DNA from: an uncultured Bacilli bacterium
GTDB lineage: Bacteria; Bacillota_I; Bacilli_A; RF39; UBA660
DNA: 64,000 nt
NCBI GenBank assembly: GCA_934101595.1
Contig: CAKORR010000005.1
Coordinates: forward strand, 32,237-96,236
Direction: 5' to 3'
Below, piece by piece: positions 1-9,463 of this stretch; position 1 is the first letter of the stretch, and each line of letters begins with the position of its first letter. The position numbers were made by a program, and so were the translations under genes. The notes beneath the pieces were generated by a model. That model saw only the letters and a program-made list of their open reading frames with translations, did no database searches and was not told the DNA's origin.

Positions 1-1
1 A

Positions 2-1444
2 AAAACTCCTGAAAGTGAAAATAATTATTTAAAAATGCTTAATATTGCCGAAATGTTTTATAAAAACAATTTAAACACTGAGGCTGGAAAAAATGCTATA
101 TCTTATTTAAATGAGAGAAAAATAACCAAAAACATTATAGATGAATTTAATATCGGACTATCACTAAATGATCGCACGGCGCTTTATAACATCTTAAACA
201 AAAAAGGATTCAAAAATGTTGAAATTGAAAAAGCTGGATTAATTGGAATAAACGGAAAAGATGTGTATGATCTTTTTATTAACCGCATAATGTTTCCAAT
301 CCATGATAATAGTGGCAATGTAGTAGGTTTCACCGCCCGCATATTTAACGGGGAAAAGACAGCAAAATATTTAAATTCCAAAGAAAGCGAAGTCTTTAAA
401 AAAGGGAAAATACTTTTTAATTTGCATAGAGCAAAAGAGTTTATAAAAGAAAAGCATGAAGTAATAATAGTTGAAGGAAATATGGACGCTATAAGAATGT
501 ATAGTGTGGGCTTTAAAAATACTATCGCTCTTATGGGAACGAGTCTTACCAAAGATCAAATTAGTTTATTAAAAAAGTTGAAATCTAAAATAGTATTAAT
601 GTTTGATAACGATTCCGCCGGTGAACAGGCAACCATAAATAATGGACAGACTCTTTTAAATGATGGATTTGATGTGAGTGTTGTAAGATTAACGGATTAC
701 AAGGATCCGGATGATTACATTAAATATTATGGGTATGATAAAATGCTAAATGCCATTAACGGAAAAGTTAGTTTTATAGATTTTAAAATGTTTTATTTAA
801 AAAAGAATAAAAATTTAAATAATACTGATGAACTAATAAAATATGTAAAAGAAGTTTTAGCAAGTATTAAAGACGAAAAAGATAACCTTGCCAAAGAAAT
901 AACTATTAAAAAGCTTAGTGAGGAATACAATATTTCACCTGATGTATTAAAAGAAGAAATAAATTTAAAAAGTAATAAGGATCAAAATATCCCTAAAAGA
1001 GAAGTTAAAAAAAATCAATTATCAAAATATGACAAAGCTGTGGAAAATATTATTAATTATCTTCTTGAAGGAAGAGAATACATAAATATTTATAATGACC
1101 ATAATTTGTTTATTGATAATAAAAAATATCGAAATATTATAAATGAAATATTGTATTATTTTGAAAAATATAATAATATAAGCGTTGCAGAATTTATTTC
1201 ATATGTCGAAGACAAAAAAGATATTAATAATAGCGTTTTAAATATTATTGCTTCATCTAATGAAAAAATTAGTAAAAATGATTTTTTAGAAAATTTAAAT
1301 GCTATTAAAGTAATGAATGCCAATAATATGATAAAACGTTTAAAAGAAGAAATGAAAACAACATTAGATAATAACAAGAAATCTTCTTTAGCACAAAAAA
1401 TAATAGAAATAAAAAAGGAAGTGTTTGAAGATGAAAGAAATTAA
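2..1444 (+). CDS. dnaG: DNA primase DnaG (5' truncated by window edge)
   Basis: This gene makes the RNA primers for chromosome replication. The frame is open back to base 2 with no stop, so the N-terminal zinc-binding domain lies outside the window and the internal ATG at 35 is not the real start. The catalytic core is visible: a primase N-fold, then a TOPRIM domain with the EGNMD motif and the FDNDSAG acidic motif. The C-terminal third is a lysine-rich helical region suited to helicase interaction. It is followed by rpoD, with the rpoD start lying inside the dnaG end. The dnaG-rpoD-trmK order is the Bacilli arrangement. Confidence 0.96.
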   Translation, partial: KTPESENNYLKMLNIAEMFYKNNLNTEAGKNAISYLNERKITKNIIDEFNIGLSLNDRTALYNILNKKGFKNVEIEKAGLIGINGKDVYDLFINRIMFPIHDNSGNVVGFTARIFNGEKTAKYLNSKESEVFKKGKILFNLHRAKEFIKEKHEVIIVEGNMDAIRMYSVGFKNTIALMGTSLTKDQISLLKKLKSKIVLMFDNDSAGEQATINNGQTLLNDGFDVSVVRLTDYKDPDDYIKYYGYDKMLNAINGKVSFIDFKMFYLKKNKNLNNTDELIKYVKEVLASIKDEKDNLAKEITIKKLSEEYNISPDVLKEEINLKSNKDQNIPKREVKKNQLSKYDKAVENIINYLLEGREYINIYNDHNLFIDNKKYRNIINEILYYFEKYNNISVAEFISYVEDKKDINNSVLNIIASSNEKISKNDFLENLNAIKVMNANNMIKRLKEEMKTTLDNNKKSSLAQKIIEIKKEVFEDERN

Positions 1445-2519
1445 AACATTTGAAGAAAGAAAAGAAGAATTAATAAAAAAAGGTAAGGGAAAAGGTTTTA
1501 TAACTTTTGAAGAATTGGCTAATACATTAAAAGGATTAGATGTTGATGCGGATGCCCTCGACGAACTATATAACGCTTTTGTTGAAAATAATATTGAAGT
1601 AATAAATGAAGAAGATAGTGAATCGGATAATGCCGACAGAGAAAAAGAGCCAATTATATTAAGTGATGAAGATATCACCAAGGATGTAAATATTAATGAT
1701 CCAGTAAGAATGTATCTAAAAGAAATTGGCCGTATCAGTCTTTTATCAAGTGAAGAAGAGCTTAAAATAAGTATGGCCATTGCTGAGGGAGATGAAGCAG
1801 CTAAAACAAAATTAGCCGAATCGAATCTACGACTTGTAGTATCTATCGCTAAAAGATATGTTGGGCGTGGGCTACTTTTCCTAGATTTAATTCAAGAAGG
1901 AAATATTGGGCTTATGAAAGCTGTAGAAAAATTTGATTATGGCAAAGGATATAAATTTTCAACATATGCTACATGGTGGATTAGACAGGCAATAACAAGA
2001 GCTTTAGCAGATCAAGCTAGAACTATTCGTGTTCCGGTTCATATGGTTGAAACAATAAATAAAATGGCTCGTATTCAAAGACAATTAACTCTTGAATTGA
2101 ACAGGGAACCTAGTGAAGAAGAATTAGCTGAAAAGATGGGCGTTTCAGTCGAAAAAGTAAGAGAGGTTATGAAAATAAGCCAAGAACCAGTTTCTCTTGA
2201 AACCCCAATCGGTGAGGAAGACGATTCTCATTTAGGAGATTTCTTAAAAGATGAAAATAGTATGTCTCCTGAAGAATACACCACTAATGAAATTTTAAAA
2301 GAAGAAATAAAAAATGTTTTAATGACACTTCAAGAACGTGAGCAAGAAGTATTAGAATTACGTTTTGGACTTATTGATGGAACCTGTCATACTCTAGAAG
2401 AAGTTGGAAAAAGATTTAACGTTACTAGAGAAAGAATCAGACAAATTGAGGCAAAAGCATTGCGAAAATTAAGACACCCATCTCGTGCTAAAAAACTAAA
2501 AGACTTTTTGGAAGAATAA
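1431..2519 (+). CDS. rpoD: Primary RNA polymerase sigma factor (SigA/RpoD)
   Basis: This is the housekeeping sigma factor, which directs RNA polymerase to -35/-10 promoters. An acidic N-terminal region 1.1-like segment is followed by region 1.2 ([11 protein letters not shown]), region 2 with the core-binding and -10-melting stretch ([17 protein letters not shown], then [10 protein letters not shown]), region 3, and a region 4 helix-turn-helix ([17 protein letters not shown]). ATG 1431 is preferred to the upstream TTG because an AAGGAAG ribosome-binding site sits just before it. It overlaps the dnaG 3' end by 14 bases, so translation is probably coupled. The length of 362 residues is normal for Bacilli. 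Confidence 0.98.
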   Translation: MKEIKTFEERKEELIKKGKGKGFITFEELANTLKGLDVDADALDELYNAFVENNIEVINEEDSESDNADREKEPIILSDEDITKDVNINDPVRMYLKEIGRISLLSSEEELKISMAIAEGDEAAKTKLAESNLRLVVSIAKRYVGRGLLFLDLIQEGNIGLMKAVEKFDYGKGYKFSTYATWWIRQAITRALADQARTIRVPVHMVETINKMARIQRQLTLELNREPSEEELAEKMGVSVEKVREVMKISQEPVSLETPIGEEDDSHLGDFLKDENSMSPEEYTTNEILKEEIKNVLMTLQEREQEVLELRFGLIDGTCHTLEEVGKRFNVTRERIRQIEAKALRKLRHPSRAKKLKDFLEE

Positions 2520-2520
2520 T

Positions 2521-3165
2521 TTGACATTATCTAAAAGATTAGAATTAATAGCTAAAAAAGTAGAGACTGGTGATATCGTCGCTGATGTTGGTTGTGATCA
2601 TGCATACTTAAGTATTTATCTTGTAAAAAACTTTATATGTGATCACGTTATTGCTACTGAAATTTCAAAAGGGCCATACAATAATGCTAAAAATAATATT
2701 GTTTTAAATGGAGTAGAAAATAAAATTAAACTTTATCTAACTGATGGTCTTTCTAATGTTACAGATTATATAAATACTATTATTATTTCGGGTATGGGAA
2801 CTGATACGATAATGGGGATTTTAAATAATTATAATAATTTAAATAATATTAATAAAATCATTATTTCTTCTCATAATAAGTATAGCCATATGCGCAAATT
2901 TTTGAATCAGATTGGTTTTATTATTGTTGATGAGGAATATATAAATGATAAAAATAAAATGTATTTGGTTATGACCGCTAAAAAAAGTTCAAAAAAAAAT
3001 ACTTCTAATGAAATAAATTATGGATTAAAACTTAAAAAGAATGTATTTTTCTATGAATGGTATCTAAAAAAAATATTATTACTACTTAAGAAAGTACCTA
3101 AATATAGTACACGCTATCAAGAATTAGAAAAAGAAATTGAAATTATAAAAGAATACATTAATTAA
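2521..3165 (+). CDS. trmK: tRNA (adenine(22)-N1)-methyltransferase TrmK
   Basis: TrmK methylates adenine 22 in the D-loop region of tRNAs using S-adenosylmethionine. The SAM-binding motif I is clear (VADVGCDHAYLS) and is followed by the family motif IISGMGTDTI. The start is a TTG immediately after the rpoD stop, preceded by GGAAGAA. No ATG in frame lies before motif I. The 214 residues are slightly short of the Bacillus protein, the C-terminal helical domain being compact. Its place after rpoD matches Bacillus yqfN. The last bases overlap the convergent gene at 3158. Confidence 0.93.
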   Translation: MTLSKRLELIAKKVETGDIVADVGCDHAYLSIYLVKNFICDHVIATEISKGPYNNAKNNIVLNGVENKIKLYLTDGLSNVTDYINTIIISGMGTDTIMGILNNYNNLNNINKIIISSHNKYSHMRKFLNQIGFIIVDEEYINDKNKMYLVMTAKKSSKKNTSNEINYGLKLKKNVFFYEWYLKKILLLLKKVPKYSTRYQELEKEIEIIKEYIN

Positions 3166-3436
3166 AAAATACAGGTGTATTTATATTCGAAACAGCAGTA
3201 GTTGCTGTTTTTTCTTTATTTAAAGTTTCTTTATTATCAAGATTTTTTACTGTTGGCTTGTCACTTTTTGTTCCTCTAAATTCCTTTAAAACTCCTAATA
3301 TAGTTTTTGCATTTCCTATTACAGGTTTTATCTCTTTATATAAAGGTATTAACTGATTAACGACTGTAAGACTTTTAGAAATTCCAGAAATAACTTTGGC
3401 AAATGTTAAACCTCCAGTTGTAACACTTGAAAACAT
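3158..3436 (-). CDS. YqfQ/VrrA-like small protein
   Basis: A protein of about 92 residues with an N-terminal glycine/serine/threonine stretch and a central segment resembling the YqfQ (VrrA) family: an NQLIPLYKEIKPVIGNAKT region followed by LKEFRGTKSDK. A low-complexity Lys/Thr/Asn tail follows. Family function is poorly known; Bacillus members sit in this same dnaG-sigA-trmK neighbourhood and are linked to spores. ATG 3436 is chosen over the upstream start because AGGTGG lies just ahead of it. It converges on trmK with an 8-base overlap. Confidence 0.7.
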   Translation of the reverse strand: MFSSVTTGGLTFAKVISGISKSLTVVNQLIPLYKEIKPVIGNAKTILGVLKEFRGTKSDKPTVKNLDNKETLNKEKTATTAVSNINTPVFFN

Positions 3437-3554
3437 AATAACCACCTATTACAATATATGCCAATTTTAGCATTTGATTAAAAAAACATGAATTTTATAG
3501 AAAACAAAAATAAAGTGTGTTATACTACCTATAGTGAATGTAAAGGGTGTTATT

Positions 3555-5111
3555 ATGGAAACGAGTAATCCAAAAAAAATTAATGCGTTATTATTTCCTT
3601 TTTTAAATATATATTATATTTTATTAAATGCCTTTAATGGACTTGTTTTTGTTATATTTAGACTTCCAGTAATATTATTTGAAATGATCAGTTTTAGACT
3701 TGACAAAACATATCGTAAATTTAAAGGCGAAAATATGAAGCCTGAGCTTAATTTACGTAATACCATTATGCAAGGGCCTAAAAAAAGAGTATATAAATAT
3801 AGCGAAAGAACTCTAGCTAAGATGTCACAATATAAAGCAGCATTATTAAAAGAATTGAGCGATGATACTGAAACTAGGAGTAAAACCCCAATAATATATT
3901 ACTTTAAAGCTATGGATCCTGATGGAAAAATCATAAGTGGAACTATGTATGGTTATACCAAAGTTGATGTAAACTCATTTTTACTAAATGAAGGTTACGA
4001 CGTTTATATGATAAAAAATAATAAATGGGTTGACTTTTTATATGGAGAAACAACGATATTTAAACCAACAATGTCAGTAAAAGATTTATTATTTTGGCTA
4101 ACTCAATTAAGTACGTATTTAAAGGCGGGTATTACATTGACTGAGGCTGTTAGGATTCTTTCTAAACAAATGGGAGAGAAAAATAAAATCAAGCAAAGAG
4201 CATTTAAAGCGATATCATATGAACTTTCTTTAGGAGAATCTTTTTCAGGTGCTTTGGAAAAGCAAGGCTCAATGTTTCCGGCACTATTAATTAATATGAT
4301 AAGAGCAGCCGAAGCAACGGGCACTTTAACTGATACTCTAGATGATATGGCCAATTATTATAGTGAGCTAGATAAAACTAGAAAACAAATGATAAGTGCT
4401 ATGACCTATCCGGCAATCATCATGGTTTTTGCTATCGGTGTTATTACTTTCATAATGATTTATGTAATTCCGGAATTTGTAGGAATATACTCTGAATCTG
4501 GAGCCAAAATTACTGGTTTAACGGCATTCATCATTAATGCAAGTAAGTTTTTAACAAATAATATTATTTATATAATATTAGGGATTGCAGCTTTTATCAT
4601 TGTTTTTGCAATTTTATATAAAAAAGTTACCACTTTTAGAGCTGTTGTACAATCGTTTTTAATGCATCTACCCGTTATTAGTAAAATTATAATATATAAC
4701 GAATTAACTATTTTTACTAAAACATTTGCATCCCTTTTAAAAAATAATGTATTTATTACTGATAGTATGACTATATTAAGCAAGATAACCAATAATGAAA
4801 TTTATAAAAATATAATGTATGAGACAGTTAATAATATAGTAAAGGGAAACAAAATTAGTGATTCATTCAAAAATCACTGGGCTATACCTGACGTTGCATA
4901 TTATATGATTGTTACTGGTGAAAGTACTGGTGAACTTGCTGAAATGATGGACAAAGTAAGTGTGTATTATCAAGAAATGCATCGTAATATCGTTAATAAT
5001 TTAAAGAGTTTTATTGAACCAGTAATGGTTACAGCTCTTTCTATTATAGTTGGAATAATAATTTTAGCAGTCATCATTCCTATGTTTGGCATGTATGAAC
5101 AGATAGAATAG
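3555..5111 (+). CDS. pilC: GspF/PilC-family inner-membrane platform protein
   Basis: This is the membrane platform of type IV pilus or competence-pseudopilus machines, which binds the assembly ATPase. Two GspF domains are visible (about residues 170-300 and 370-500), each followed by long hydrophobic helices, and the protein ends with the usual strongly hydrophobic segment (IIVGIIILAVIIPMFGMYEQI). The first 130 residues are an unusual extension with a hydrophobic hairpin and a basic linker. ATG 3555 follows an AAGGGTG site. The prepilin peptidase gene starts 9 bases downstream. No pilB-type ATPase or clear pilin gene is adjacent. Confidence 0.9.
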   Translation: METSNPKKINALLFPFLNIYYILLNAFNGLVFVIFRLPVILFEMISFRLDKTYRKFKGENMKPELNLRNTIMQGPKKRVYKYSERTLAKMSQYKAALLKELSDDTETRSKTPIIYYFKAMDPDGKIISGTMYGYTKVDVNSFLLNEGYDVYMIKNNKWVDFLYGETTIFKPTMSVKDLLFWLTQLSTYLKAGITLTEAVRILSKQMGEKNKIKQRAFKAISYELSLGESFSGALEKQGSMFPALLINMIRAAEATGTLTDTLDDMANYYSELDKTRKQMISAMTYPAIIMVFAIGVITFIMIYVIPEFVGIYSESGAKITGLTAFIINASKFLTNNIIYIILGIAAFIIVFAILYKKVTTFRAVVQSFLMHLPVISKIIIYNELTIFTKTFASLLKNNVFITDSMTILSKITNNEIYKNIMYETVNNIVKGNKISDSFKNHWAIPDVAYYMIVTGESTGELAEMMDKVSVYYQEMHRNIVNNLKSFIEPVMVTALSIIVGIIILAVIIPMFGMYEQIE

Positions 5112-5120
5112 GGGAGTAAT

Positions 5121-5879
5121 ATGGTATATTTGTATTTATTTATCATGGGCAGTATTATGGGCTCTTTCTATTTGGTTTTAGCAACAAGAGGTTCTTTAGA
5201 AAAGTCCATTGTTAGTCCGAGAAGTCATTGTGATAATTGTAATCAAAAATTACAATGGTTTTTACTTATTCCGATTTTATCTTACCTATTCACTGGAGGC
5301 AAATGCTATTACTGCAAAAAAAACATTTCAATTTTAAATCCATTAGTCGAAATAATAACAGGATTATCGTTCATGCTTGCTTATTATTTGTTTGGAATTT
5401 CCTATTTGTTTTGGGCTTCTCTTATAGTTTTTTCTCTTTTGATAATTATTTTTATTTCTGACTTCAAATATTATATTATTTTAGACTCACCACTAGTTAT
5501 TTCGTCAATAGCGATACTTTTACTTAAATATTATTATTTTGGCCCTAAAGCGAGCTTAAAAGCCTTAATATGTGGCTTTATAATGTTTGGTATTGTTTAT
5601 TTAATCAAAAAGTTTGGAGATTTTCTATTTAAAAAAGAATCTTTGGGCGGCGGAGATATTAAACTTTCGTTTTTCCTAGGGGTTTTATTAGGGCTTAGAT
5701 TAAGTCTTGTTTCATTTATTTTATCTAGTTTTTTAGCACTACCATATGCTTTAGCATCAGCTTATTTATCTCAAAAAAAAGAGGTTCCATTTGGACCCTT
5801 TATAATATTTTCAGCAACATTAATATTTATCTATATGGATAAGTTTACAAATTTATTAAACTTCTTTTTCTCTATCTAA
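5121..5879 (+). CDS. pilD: Prepilin peptidase / N-methyltransferase
   Basis: An A24 aspartic membrane protease that cleaves the leader of type IV prepilins. It has the N-terminal domain with two CxxC pairs (CDNC and CYYC, about residues 37-70), typical of bifunctional peptidase/methylases. The aspartates follow: ISDFKYY near residue 118 and the GGGD motif near 178. About eight membrane helices surround them. A good GGGGAG site precedes the ATG. It is co-transcribed with the platform protein at 3555, so both serve one secretion or pilus machine whose other parts lie elsewhere. Confidence 0.95.
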   Translation: MVYLYLFIMGSIMGSFYLVLATRGSLEKSIVSPRSHCDNCNQKLQWFLLIPILSYLFTGGKCYYCKKNISILNPLVEIITGLSFMLAYYLFGISYLFWASLIVFSLLIIIFISDFKYYIILDSPLVISSIAILLLKYYYFGPKASLKALICGFIMFGIVYLIKKFGDFLFKKESLGGGDIKLSFFLGVLLGLRLSLVSFILSSFLALPYALASAYLSQKKEVPFGPFIIFSATLIFIYMDKFTNLLNFFFSI

Positions 5880-5964
5880 TGTATGCTAGGAAGCCTGCTA
5901 TAACACTAGCAACCATAATTAGTAACATAGCCCATGTTACTATTTTTTTTGTTCTTTTTTTCAT
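5872..5964 (-). CDS. DUF4044-like 30-residue membrane peptide
   Basis: A short reading frame of 30 codons. A basic N-terminus (MKKRTKKIV) is followed by one transmembrane helix starting TWAMLLIMVASVIAGFL. This pattern is that of the DUF4044 small membrane proteins found across Bacilli. GGTGAT lies 5 bases before the ATG. The stop overlaps the end of the convergent peptidase gene. Function is unknown. Confidence 0.7.
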   Translation of the reverse strand: MKKRTKKIVTWAMLLIMVASVIAGFLAYIR

Positions 5965-6029
5965 TTTATCACCGTATTAAATTTAGCATATTTTAATTAC
6001 ATTTGCAATATAATTAAGTGGTGATAATA

Positions 6030-6563
6030 ATGTTTAACATAGTAAAAAGTCGTAGAAATAAAATGTTTAAATTTTTTATAATAGTTTTTTTATTATCTAT
6101 TCTTTTTGGTATTATAATTTATTTTAAAAATAAAAGCACATTTATCAATTTAGACGTAGTAGGAACATTAAGATCAAATAATTTATATCATATTATATTT
6201 ACCGCTATTACCTATTTTAGTACCATAATAATAGTAGGCCCTATATTAGGGATAATGTTCTTTTCACTCGAGGTAGCATCTACAGTGGTGATAACGTTAA
6301 GCATCTTATCAAACCTTAGTATAACGCGTGTTTTAGAGGCACTATGTGTAATACTATTTAAAGGAATATACTTAGTTTTATTTATATATTTATTAACTAG
6401 ATCAATAAAAAGTGTTAAATATATGCTTTTAAAAAAAGAGTATGCAACAGGTAAATTAAATGTTTATTTAAAAGAGGCAATATTTTCATCATTGATAATA
6501 ATTATCTTTGAAATAACAAACTATCTTTTTTCATATAAATTAATTAATTTAATACTAAAATAA
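6030..6563 (+). CDS. Multi-pass membrane protein, possibly SpoIIM-like
   Basis: A protein of about 177 residues with four or five hydrophobic segments and a short basic N-terminus (MFNIVKSRRNKMFK). The layout, with an N-terminal cytoplasmic stub, one helix, an extracellular loop and then a tight bundle containing IIVGPILGIMFF, recalls SpoIIM, a part of the engulfment machinery of sporulation, but I see no diagnostic motif. ATG 6030 is preceded by GGTGAT. It lies alone between the pilD gene and mnmA. The SpoIIM assignment is an inference from topology and the sporulating background. Confidence 0.5.
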   Translation: MFNIVKSRRNKMFKFFIIVFLLSILFGIIIYFKNKSTFINLDVVGTLRSNNLYHIIFTAITYFSTIIIVGPILGIMFFSLEVASTVVITLSILSNLSITRVLEALCVILFKGIYLVLFIYLLTRSIKSVKYMLLKKEYATGKLNVYLKEAIFSSLIIIIFEITNYLFSYKLINLILK

Positions 6564-6570
6564 TGATTTT

Positions 6571-6587
6571 ATGGTATAATATGATTC
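6571..6587 (+). promoter_or_regulatory. Extended -10 promoter of mnmA with almost no leader
   Basis: TATAAT at 6575-6580 is preceded by TGG, giving an extended -10. Transcription would begin near 6587, one base before a GTG and 4-10 bases before the two ATGs that can start mnmA. No ribosome-binding site fits in that space. Confidence 0.55.
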
Positions 6588-6596
6588 GTGATGTTT

Positions 6597-7703
6597 ATGA
6601 AAAAAGTTGTTATTGGTATGAGTGGGGGAGTTGACTCTGCCGTTGCTGCCTATTTATTAAAAGAACAAGGCTATGAAGTAATAGGTCTTTTTATGCGCAA
6701 TTGGGATTCCTTAATCAATAATGATATTGAGGGCAATAATAATGATTTTAATGATATTTGCCCTCAAGAGAAGGATTATAACGATGCATTATTAGTATGC
6801 AATAAGCTTGGTATTCCTTTAAAAAGAATTGACTTTATAAAAGAATATTGGGATTATGTCTTTTCATATTTTTTAGATGAATTAAAAAAAGGTAGAACTC
6901 CTAATCCAGATATGTTATGTAATAAATACATAAAATTTGATTTATTCGTAAAAGAAGCTCGCCGTTTGGGTGCAGATTATATTGCTACTGGGCATTATGC
7001 CAGAATAGATAATATGACATTATATAGAGCAAAAGATAAAAATAAAGATCAGACATACTTTTTAGCAGATGTTTCTAAAGAACAATTTAAAGATGTTCTT
7101 TTCCCCATTGGAGATTTAACCAAACCTGAAGTTAGGGAAATTGCTCAAAAAAATAATTTACCAGTCGCTTTAAAAAAAGATTCAACAGGGATTTGCTTTA
7201 TTGGTGAGAGAAATTATCAAAAATTTCTTCATAACTATTTAAAACCAAATCCAGGTGATATAATAAATGTTGAAAATAATGAAAAAGTTGGCAGACATAC
7301 AGGCTTAATGAATTATACAATTGGTCAACGAAGAAATGTTGGTTTGAGTGGTAATAGAAAAAAACATTATGTTTGTGGAAAAAACGTTAACAATAATATA
7401 TTATATGTGGCTTTTGGTGATGATAGTGAATATTTGTATAGTGATACTTGTATTATTGAAAATATAAATTTTATTAGTGATAAAAGGCCTAAAAATTGTA
7501 CCGCTAAATTTAGATATCGGGGAGAGGACTATCCAGTTGAATTGCAATATTTAGACAACAATGAAATCAAAGTCATATATAAAGAAAAGGTAAAATCTGT
7601 CACTCCTGGTCAAGCGTGTGTTTTATATGATTTGGAAGAATGCTTAGGCTGTGGTTTTATTAAAGAAGTTTGGAAAAACAACCAGAAGTTATGGTATTTA
7701 TAG
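6597..7703 (+). CDS. mnmA: tRNA-specific 2-thiouridylase MnmA
   Basis: MnmA puts sulfur on the wobble uridine of Lys, Glu and Gln tRNAs. The PP-loop is present at the N-terminus (GMSGGVDSAVAA). The two catalytic cysteines sit in NPDMLCNKYIKF (about residue 110) and TGICFIGER (about residue 205). The C-terminal beta-barrel ends in GQACVLYD. The start at 6597 gives the usual MKKVVIGMSGG beginning; 6591 and GTG 6588 are in the same frame and cannot be excluded. The predicted transcript has almost no leader. Confidence 0.95.
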   Translation: MKKVVIGMSGGVDSAVAAYLLKEQGYEVIGLFMRNWDSLINNDIEGNNNDFNDICPQEKDYNDALLVCNKLGIPLKRIDFIKEYWDYVFSYFLDELKKGRTPNPDMLCNKYIKFDLFVKEARRLGADYIATGHYARIDNMTLYRAKDKNKDQTYFLADVSKEQFKDVLFPIGDLTKPEVREIAQKNNLPVALKKDSTGICFIGERNYQKFLHNYLKPNPGDIINVENNEKVGRHTGLMNYTIGQRRNVGLSGNRKKHYVCGKNVNNNILYVAFGDDSEYLYSDTCIIENINFISDKRPKNCTAKFRYRGEDYPVELQYLDNNEIKVIYKEKVKSVTPGQACVLYDLEECLGCGFIKEVWKNNQKLWYL

Positions 7704-7711
7704 TAAATAAG

Positions 7712-7754
7712 GTTGACAACTAAGTGTTAAGTAAATTATAATTTAATTGTCAAC
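7712..7754 (+). promoter_or_regulatory. Promoter with inverted-repeat operator
   Basis: The -35 TTGACA (7713-7718) and -10 TATAAT (7737-7742) are 18 bases apart. An 8-bp inverted repeat, GTTGACAA (7712-7719) and TTGTCAAC (7747-7754), covers the -35 and the region just after the -10. The position suggests an operator for the HTH protein that starts at 7774, i.e. autoregulation. Confidence 0.7.
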
Positions 7755-7773
7755 GAATGTTAGGAGTTGTATT

Positions 7774-8556
7774 ATGAACAAATTAAATAATTTATTACAA
7801 GAATTAGGGGTTTCTAAAGTTAGATTAGCAAAATATTTAGGCGTTTCTAGACAAATGGTATATAACTATTTAGAGTTAGATGATTTAAATAAGTGGCCTA
7901 AAGAGAAGAAAATCCTATTATATAAATTATTGGATATTGAATCTTCTGAAGAGGGTAGAATAGAGCTAGATAAAATAAAAGTTACCACTGAATATTTAAT
8001 GGCTGTAGAAAACAGACTTAATCAAGGCTTAAAATCAGCATCCGACATGGACAGTTACTTTGATTTTAAAGGCCTTAATAAAGAAGAACAAAATTTAATT
8101 GTTGATATAACATATTTATTAAAAGAAAAACTTACAGATAACGTTAAAAAAGAAGAAAATTTTTTTGCTATTCAATATTTATATCATTTGCTACAATCTT
8201 TAGATAATGTTCCTGAAATCAAATATATTTTTGGTTATATGTCAAAAACTACTGGTTTTATTCCAGTTGATGAATATAAATTCAATGAAGATAAACAATT
8301 TATATTTGAAGGTATATTGTATTCTGCCCTAACTTTATATAATAGTGGGGGAGCTACTAAGAGTAAAATAGCTGAAAGCCATAAGAGATTTGTTCATGAA
8401 ATTGAACAAAAAAATGAAGAAAAGCTAAGTCGAACTCAACAATTGACAACTACTAAGATTCAAGCTTTAAAAGAATTAGGTTATACAGAAATTAATGAAA
8501 AGAATGCTGCCGAAGTATTTGAAAAAATAGCTGAAATTCAATCAAGAAAAGTTTAA
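7774..8556 (+). CDS. Helix-turn-helix regulator next to dif
   Basis: A protein of 260 residues. The first 40 residues form an XRE/Cro-type helix-turn-helix (VSKVRLAKYLGVSRQMVYNYL). The rest is helical and charged with no recognised domain, and it ends in a coiled-coil-like stretch (about residues 215-260). ATG 7774 follows TAGGAG; an upstream TTG in frame lies inside the operator and is rejected. A hairpin terminator follows. The gene lies just outside the prophage, about 50 bases from the dif core, so it is probably a host gene, but a phage-related role cannot be ruled out. Confidence 0.7.
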   Translation: MNKLNNLLQELGVSKVRLAKYLGVSRQMVYNYLELDDLNKWPKEKKILLYKLLDIESSEEGRIELDKIKVTTEYLMAVENRLNQGLKSASDMDSYFDFKGLNKEEQNLIVDITYLLKEKLTDNVKKEENFFAIQYLYHLLQSLDNVPEIKYIFGYMSKTTGFIPVDEYKFNEDKQFIFEGILYSALTLYNSGGATKSKIAESHKRFVHEIEQKNEEKLSRTQQLTTTKIQALKELGYTEINEKNAAEVFEKIAEIQSRKV

Positions 8557-8570
8557 TAAATTAACTAAAT

Positions 8571-8600
8571 ACTATCATAAAAATGATAGTTTTTTTATTT
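8571..8600 (+). terminator. Intrinsic terminator of the HTH gene
   Basis: Stem ACTATCAT (8571-8578) with ATGATAGT (8583-8590), a four-A loop and a run of six Ts. Confidence 0.8.
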
Positions 8601-8607
8601 ATATTGA

Positions 8608-8635
8608 TGTTCGTATAATATATGTTATGTTAACT
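8608..8635 (+). other. dif site (prophage left junction)
   Basis: The site reads as XerC arm TGTTCGTATAA (8608-8618), centre TATATG (8619-8624) and XerD arm TTATGTTAACT (8625-8635). From memory, E. coli dif has arms GGTGCGCATAA and TTATGTTAAAT (8 of 11 and 10 of 11 matches), and the XerD arm and centre also closely match B. subtilis dif. It is where XerC/XerD resolve chromosome dimers, and it is the left junction of the inovirus prophage. The XerD arm covers the stop codon of the phage rep gene. Confidence 0.88.
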
Positions 8636-9430
8636 TCTGATTGCATAATAAGTAGTAGAAAAATTTTCTTTCTCTACTTTGTGCTCTTCTACGTTATATT
8701 TTGATTTATCAATATAAAAATTCAATTGTTCTTCATTAAAATAAGCATATTCAATTGAAGGCCTTTTTAACGATTTAGACGACCAGTACCTTTTTTTATA
8801 CGCAAGATCAATCAAATCTTTTGTCATATATTTTGACATATATACAGATATTGCCTCTAGGTTATCTATTTTTGAAATTGTTGTATAACCATACTTATAA
8901 TTTGCTAGATTATATATTTGTTTACCATTCTTTTTTATTAATCTATTTGATTTTGGATTTCTAGCCTCAATTAAAGTCCATTTAGGAACATTGCGAAAAA
9001 TTCCATGAAAATGTATTCTGCCACTTTTGTGAGGCTCTGGAGCTAAAATATACTCCATACTTTTATTTTGATGTTTCATATTATCCAACCATTTCGCTAA
9101 TGCTTCTGATACTGATATATAATCTTTGGCGTTTACTTTTTGATCATCAAATGTTAAGGTAACAAAATATTCCCATTTTTTTATTAATCCGTTATGATAT
9201 GCCAGATCAATTATGTTTTGCTTTGTGTTATATAAATTTTTATATTTTTGATACTGTTTTTCTTCTTCGCTAAGACTTCCCCCACTCTTTTTTAAATTCG
9301 GCAGACCTATTGAGTTTGAATATGTAGAATATTTAATCTTTTTTTCATTATTTGCATAAGTTTTAATGATTGTATTATAATGATAAATCATCTCATGAGT
9401 TGTATCATTTTTGGTTTTTAAAATTTCCAT
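8630..9430 (-). CDS. Inovirus rolling-circle replication initiator (Rep, gII-like)
   Basis: This endonuclease nicks the phage double-stranded form to start rolling-circle replication. The conserved motifs are in order: FVTLTFDD (about residue 97), the metal-binding HUH motif in GRIHFHGIF (about 138), and the catalytic-tyrosine region VYMSKYMTKD (about 205). The length of 266 residues suits the inovirus/microvirus-type Rep family. GAGG lies 7 bases before the ATG. It is the last gene of the phage operon, separated from the structural genes by a hairpin-rich segment. Its stop codon lies within the attachment site. Confidence 0.88.
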   Translation of the reverse strand: MEILKTKNDTTHEMIYHYNTIIKTYANNEKKIKYSTYSNSIGLPNLKKSGGSLSEEEKQYQKYKNLYNTKQNIIDLAYHNGLIKKWEYFVTLTFDDQKVNAKDYISVSEALAKWLDNMKHQNKSMEYILAPEPHKSGRIHFHGIFRNVPKWTLIEARNPKSNRLIKKNGKQIYNLANYKYGYTTISKIDNLEAISVYMSKYMTKDLIDLAYKKRYWSSKSLKRPSIEYAYFNEEQLNFYIDKSKYNVEEHKVEKENFSTTYYAIRS

Positions 9431-9463
9431 AAAATACCTCTATATCATATAAAAAATTCGGTT

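Noticed and set aside
7747..7773. TTG start giving nine extra residues to the HTH protein
   Set aside because: It lies within the inverted-repeat operator and has no ribosome-binding site; ATG 7774 has one.
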